A DNA stretch of 8,640 nt from Candidatus Zixiibacteriota bacterium (GTDB lineage Bacteria > Zixibacteria > MSB-5A5 > GN15 > FEB-12): the NCBI GenBank assembly GCA_030619345.1, contig JAUXBO010000082.1:1-8640 (forward strand). The letters are read 5' to 3'. This document shows, one piece after another, positions 6,101 through 8,640 of the stretch. Both the position numbers and the translations under genes were made by a program. Each line of letters starts with the position of its first letter. Positions within the stretch are counted from its first letter, which is position 1. The notes beneath the pieces were generated by a model. That model had not been told where the DNA came from. It worked only from the letters and a program-made list of their open reading frames with translations, and searched no databases.

Positions 6101-6108
6101 GATAGACG

Positions 6109-6732
6109 ATGAACGTTAAAGTATATAATCAAGAAGGTAAAGAGGTTGGCTCGGTTGAGCTGAAGGCCGAAGTGTTTGGTGTTGAGCCGAACGAAAGTCT
6201 GGTTCACCAGTACATAGTCAATTATCTGGCCCGACAGCGTCAGGGAAATTCCAGTACCAAAACCCGTACCGACGTACGTGGTGGTGGTCGGAAACCATGG
6301 CGTCAAAAGGGTACCGGACGGGCAAGAGCCGGTACGATTCGTTCACCTCTTTGGAGAGGTGGCGGTATTGTCTTTGGACCTCAGCCTCGCAGCTATGGTT
6401 CCAAGTTCCCGCAGAAGATGAAGCGTCAGGCTTTGCAGTCAATACTTTCTGATAAGGCAGCCCGCGAGTGTATTCGGGTTGTAGATCAGATCAAATTTGA
6501 CAAGCCCTACACCAAGGATATGATAGCTATGCTGTCCAAGTTGGAGCTTGAAGGCAAGAAGTGTTTGGTGCTTGAGGAAGGCATCAACAAGTCACTTGAA
6601 TTGTCCTGCCGTAATCTGCAGAAGGTTTTATTCTCTCGTGCATCGCTGACGAACGGCTACGATATGCTCAATGCCGATTATCTGTTGATCACAAAAGCAG
6701 GACTCGAAAAGGTGCAGGAGGTATTTAGCTGA
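6109..6732 (+). CDS. rplD: 50S ribosomal protein L4 (L4/L1e family)
   Basis: L4 is an early-assembling 50S protein whose extended loop forms part of the polypeptide exit tunnel constriction together with L22. The 207 residues include the basic loop block TRTDVRGGGRKPWRQKGTGR (52-71), followed by ARAGTIRSPLWRGGGIVFGP (72-91), the macrolide-proximal tip of the protein, then the globular C-terminal part with a typical DYLLITKAGLEKVQEVF end. AGGA (6099-6102), formed at the rplC stop, lies six bases before the ATG. In E. coli L4 also represses the S10 operon through the rpsJ leader and interacts with the transcription machinery. The leader is missing here, so that feedback is not supported. The 3' end carries the ribosome binding site of rplW and overlaps it by one base. 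Identification is certain. Confidence 0.97.
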   Translation: MNVKVYNQEGKEVGSVELKAEVFGVEPNESLVHQYIVNYLARQRQGNSSTKTRTDVRGGGRKPWRQKGTGRARAGTIRSPLWRGGGIVFGPQPRSYGSKFPQKMKRQALQSILSDKAARECIRVVDQIKFDKPYTKDMIAMLSKLELEGKKCLVLEEGINKSLELSCRNLQKVLFSRASLTNGYDMLNADYLLITKAGLEKVQEVFS

Positions 6733-6734
6733 TG
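6716..6734 (+). promoter_or_regulatory. ribosome binding site of rplW inside the rplD 3' end
   Basis: AGGAGG (6716-6721) encodes part of the last L4 residues and also precedes the rplW ATG (6732-6734) by ten bases. With the TGATG stop-start overlap this is a classic coupling arrangement. Confidence 0.75.
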
Positions 6735-7019
6735 GATCCGCACAAGCTACTGCTGTCCCACGTGACGACTGAACGAACCACACGGCTTCTGGAAGACAAT
6801 AACGAATATGTGTTCAAGGTCGCTCGGGTGGCTAATAAATTTCAGATTAAAGGCGCGGTTGAAAAAGCGTTTAAGGTTAAGGTCGACTCCGTCCGCACTA
6901 TGGTAGTGCAGGGAAAGCTCAAACGAATGGGTCGAAATGAAGGAAAGCGCCCGACTTGGAAAAAGGCAATTGTGCGTCTGAAGTCTGGTGAGTCTATTTC
7001 GATCTTTGAGAATGTTTAA
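6732..7019 (+). CDS. rplW: 50S ribosomal protein L23
   Basis: L23 lies at the exit of the nascent peptide tunnel and docks trigger factor and the signal recognition particle. The 95 residues fit the family, with TTERTTRLLEDNNEYVFKVA near the N-terminus, the KFQIKGAVEKAFKVKVDSVRT block (residues about 36-56), and the basic loop KLKRMGRNEGKRPTWKKA before a last beta strand. The start codon shares one base with the rplD stop (TGATG, 6730-6734). AGGAGG at 6716-6721, inside rplD, is ten bases upstream, so the two genes are translationally coupled, which would help keep L4 and L23 in equal amounts. Identification is certain. Confidence 0.97.
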   Translation: MDPHKLLLSHVTTERTTRLLEDNNEYVFKVARVANKFQIKGAVEKAFKVKVDSVRTMVVQGKLKRMGRNEGKRPTWKKAIVRLKSGESISIFENV

Positions 7020-7038
7020 ATGAAGTTGGTGTTTTGTT

Positions 7039-7869
7039 ATGGCTGTTAAGAAATTTAGACCAGTTACTCCGTCGCTAAGGTTTCGCACGGTTCCCTCGTT
7101 TGAGGAGATTACATCCACGGTGTCGGAAAAATCGTTGTTGCGTCCGCTCAAGAAGAGCGGCGGTCGAAATAACAAAGGCCGGATTACAGCTTATCAGCGC
7201 GGCGGCGGTCACAAACGACATTATCGTATAATCGACTTCCGTCGTAACAAGCATGATATTCCAGCCCGGGTTGCGTCCATTGAGTACGATCCCAACCGCT
7301 CGGCCAGAATTGCCCTGTTGCACTATCGGGATGGCGAAAAGCGTTATATTATTGCGCCCGATGGACTCAAGGTTGACACAGTGGTTGTCTCCGGGGCCAA
7401 GGTCGAAAACAATGTCGGTAATGCTATGCCGTTGGAAGTTATGGTGCTTGGTACCATAGTTCATAACGTGGAGATGAAGCCGGGTAAAGGAGCTCAGATG
7501 GTGCGTTCCGCCGGTTCATTTGCGCAGTTGGTTGCGAAGGACTCCGGTAAGGCTATTTTGAAAATGCCATCTGGAGAAACCCGCACGGTTCCTGTCAATT
7601 GTTTTGCAACCATTGGCCAGGTCTCCAATATTGACCATAAAAATGTAATCTGGGGCAAAGCCGGTGCCTCTCGTTGGCGCGGTATTCGTCCCAACGTGCG
7701 CGGCGTGGCTATGAACCCGATTGATCACCCAATGGGTGGTGGTGAAGGTCGTACGTCGGGCGGTCGTCATCCCTGTACTCCCTGGGGTAAACCGACCAAA
7801 GGATATAAGACTCGTAGTAAGCGTAAATCTCTTGACCATCTGGTTGAAGATCGCAGAGCCAAGAAGTAA
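7039..7869 (+). CDS. rplB: 50S ribosomal protein L2
   Basis: L2 is among the most conserved 50S proteins. It binds domain IV of 23S rRNA, takes part in subunit association and lies near the peptidyl transferase centre. The 276-residue product is of standard length and starts with the usual KKFRPVTPSLRF. It shows GGRNNKGRITAYQRGGGHKR (41-60), FRRNKHDIPARVASIEYDPN (67-86), and the C-terminal NPIDHPMGGGEGR, GGRHPCTPWGKPTKGYKTR and RSKRKS blocks. Asp229 and His230 match the E. coli D228/H229 pair important for activity. The residue after HP is Met rather than the E. coli His, a common variant in other phyla. The gap after rplW is 19 bases and contains no convincing Shine-Dalgarno site: the best is GAAG (7022-7025), 13 bases from the ATG. 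Identification is certain. Confidence 0.98.
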   Translation: MAVKKFRPVTPSLRFRTVPSFEEITSTVSEKSLLRPLKKSGGRNNKGRITAYQRGGGHKRHYRIIDFRRNKHDIPARVASIEYDPNRSARIALLHYRDGEKRYIIAPDGLKVDTVVVSGAKVENNVGNAMPLEVMVLGTIVHNVEMKPGKGAQMVRSAGSFAQLVAKDSGKAILKMPSGETRTVPVNCFATIGQVSNIDHKNVIWGKAGASRWRGIRPNVRGVAMNPIDHPMGGGEGRTSGGRHPCTPWGKPTKGYKTRSKRKSLDHLVEDRRAKK

Positions 7870-7887
7870 TTATGGAGTGTGATATAA

Positions 7888-8178
7888 ATGCCTCGTTCGC
7901 TTAAAAAAGGTCCGTTCGTAGATGACAGTCTTCTCCAGAAAATAGAGGAGCTGAATGCATCCGGTGATAAAAAGGTGATCAAAACCTGGTCGCGTCGTAC
8001 AATGATTTCCCCTGATTTCATAGGACATACGCTGGCCGTGCATACCGGTAATAAATTCATACCGATCTACATTACGGAAAATATGGTTGGTCACAAACTG
8101 GGTGAGTTTGCTCCCACGAGAACCTTCCGCGGTCATGGCGGCAGGATGGCCGAACGAGCATCCAAGCTGAAAGGTTGA
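7888..8178 (+). CDS. rpsS: 30S ribosomal protein S19
   Basis: S19 is a 30S head protein that forms a complex with S13 and contacts the A-site region and 23S rRNA through bridge B1a. The 96 residues are of usual length. They open with PRSLKKGPFVDDSLLQKIEE (2-21), have IKTWSRRTMISPDFIGHTLAVHTGNK in the middle (31-56) and the signature VGHKLGEFAPTRTFRGHGG (67-85), which ends in a short basic tail. GGAG (7874-7877) is ten bases before the ATG. The gene comes 18 bases after rplB and 10 before rplV, the universal rplB-rpsS-rplV order. Identification is certain. Confidence 0.98.
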   Translation: MPRSLKKGPFVDDSLLQKIEELNASGDKKVIKTWSRRTMISPDFIGHTLAVHTGNKFIPIYITENMVGHKLGEFAPTRTFRGHGGRMAERASKLKG

Positions 8179-8188
8179 GCGTCCGAAT

Positions 8189-8640
8189 ATGTTGGTAAAA
8201 TCATCTGCAAGACTCAAATACTTGAGTATTCCGCCGCGCAAAATGCGGCTCGTGGCTGACATGGTAAAGGACATGCCGGTTGAGAGGGCTCTTGACGTGC
8301 TGAACTTTACACCGAAAATTGCTGCTCGCCATTTGGCTAAGACTCTCAAGTCAGCAGCTGCAAACGCTCTGTCACGCGAGGGTACGGATCGTCTGAAGCC
8401 GGAAGATCTCAAGATTGAAGGGATAATTGTCGACAATGCCCCGACGGCGAAACGGATCCGTTTCCAGTCGATGGGGCGAGTGTTCCGCTATCGCAAACGC
8501 TTCTGTCACCTTACCGTAAACGTGATGGGTGAGATGGACGTATCAGTTGAGGTTCCGACCAAGGCTCGGACCAAAAAAGCTGAAAAGGATGCGACCGATC
8601 AGCCGACTGCGAAGAGCGCTGTAAAGAAAAAGAAAGTCAA
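8189..8640 (+). CDS. rplV: 50S ribosomal protein L22 (3' end cut by window)
   Basis: L22 lines the peptide exit tunnel, and its long beta-hairpin meets L4 at the constriction where macrolides act. From the ATG at 8189 the frame stays open to the window end: 150 whole codons plus two bases. Family signatures are IPPRKMRLVADMVKD (14-28), LKSAAANAL (53-61), the hairpin IIVDNAPTAKRIRFQSMGR (79-97) and FRYRKRFCHLTVNV (99-112). The core ends near residue 122. A Lys/Ala/Thr-rich tail follows (about 123-150 and beyond), ending in consecutive lysines at the edge. E. coli L22 has 110 residues, so this protein is at least 40 longer. An in-frame TGA at 8168-8170 rules out an earlier start. AAAGG (8170-8174) is 14 bases from the ATG, a weak match. 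The family is certain, the full length unknown. Confidence 0.96.
   Translation, partial: MLVKSSARLKYLSIPPRKMRLVADMVKDMPVERALDVLNFTPKIAARHLAKTLKSAAANALSREGTDRLKPEDLKIEGIIVDNAPTAKRIRFQSMGRVFRYRKRFCHLTVNVMGEMDVSVEVPTKARTKKAEKDATDQPTAKSAVKKKKV

Noticed and set aside
7020..7049. Nine-codon ORF starting right after the rplW stop
   Set aside because: It overlaps the rplB start out of frame, has no ribosome binding site of its own and no recognisable content.
7870..8436. Minus-strand open frame of 188 codons opposite rpsS and rplV
   Set aside because: It spans two certain ribosomal protein genes on the other strand, with no recognisable domain and no ribosome binding site logic.
1..8640. CRISPR arrays, insertion sequences, tRNA or rRNA genes, or a novel accessory system
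   Set aside because: Coding density is near complete with conserved single-strand housekeeping genes. No long direct repeats, transposase motifs, terminal inverted repeats or cloverleaf sequences were seen.

Overview
The window is a stretch of bacterial housekeeping chromosome. It holds the 3' end of rpoC, the complete str gene set (rpsL, rpsG, fusA, tuf) and, joined without a real gap, the first half of the S10 gene set (rpsJ, rplC, rplD, rplW, rplB, rpsS, rplV). Every gene is on the + strand. Together they encode the core transcription and translation machinery: the RNA polymerase beta' C-terminus, the decoding-site protein S12, the 30S head proteins S7, S10 and S19, the two elongation GTPases, and the 50S proteins L2, L3, L4, L22 and L23.

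Layout: rpoC tail (1-737); a 71-base gap with a short hairpin and a weak promoter-like pair; rpsL from a TTG start (809-1183); rpsG five bases later (1189-1659); a 183-base gap with several inverted repeats, a promoter-like pair and a T6 tract (1660-1842), the only sizeable non-coding stretch; fusA (1843-3909); tuf (3928-5136) behind the clearest Shine-Dalgarno site in the window; then rpsJ (5156-5464), rplC (5477-6100), rplD (6109-6732), rplW (6732-7019, overlapping rplD by one base), rplB (7039-7869), rpsS (7888-8178) and rplV (8189 to the window end, cut by the edge). From fusA on, no gap exceeds 19 bases, so fusA to rplV is probably one transcription unit.

Organism: a bacterium of mid GC content. 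The proteins are canonical bacterial types. EF-Tu has the FDSIDNAPEERERGIT switch region and an extra loop, L2 has NPIDHPMGGGEG, and L22 has FRYRKR and a Lys-rich tail. The fused str-S10 order and weak Shine-Dalgarno sites at several genes would fit a little-cultivated lineage, perhaps near the FCB group or a Zixibacteria-like phylum. This is an impression from recalled family sequences and has low confidence.

I found no mobile element, CRISPR array, tRNA, rRNA, defence gene or unknown protein. No undescribed system is visible. The points worth a second look are the structured fusA upstream region, the lack of places for E. coli-type S7 and L4 feedback sites, the EF-Tu loop insertion and the L22 tail.
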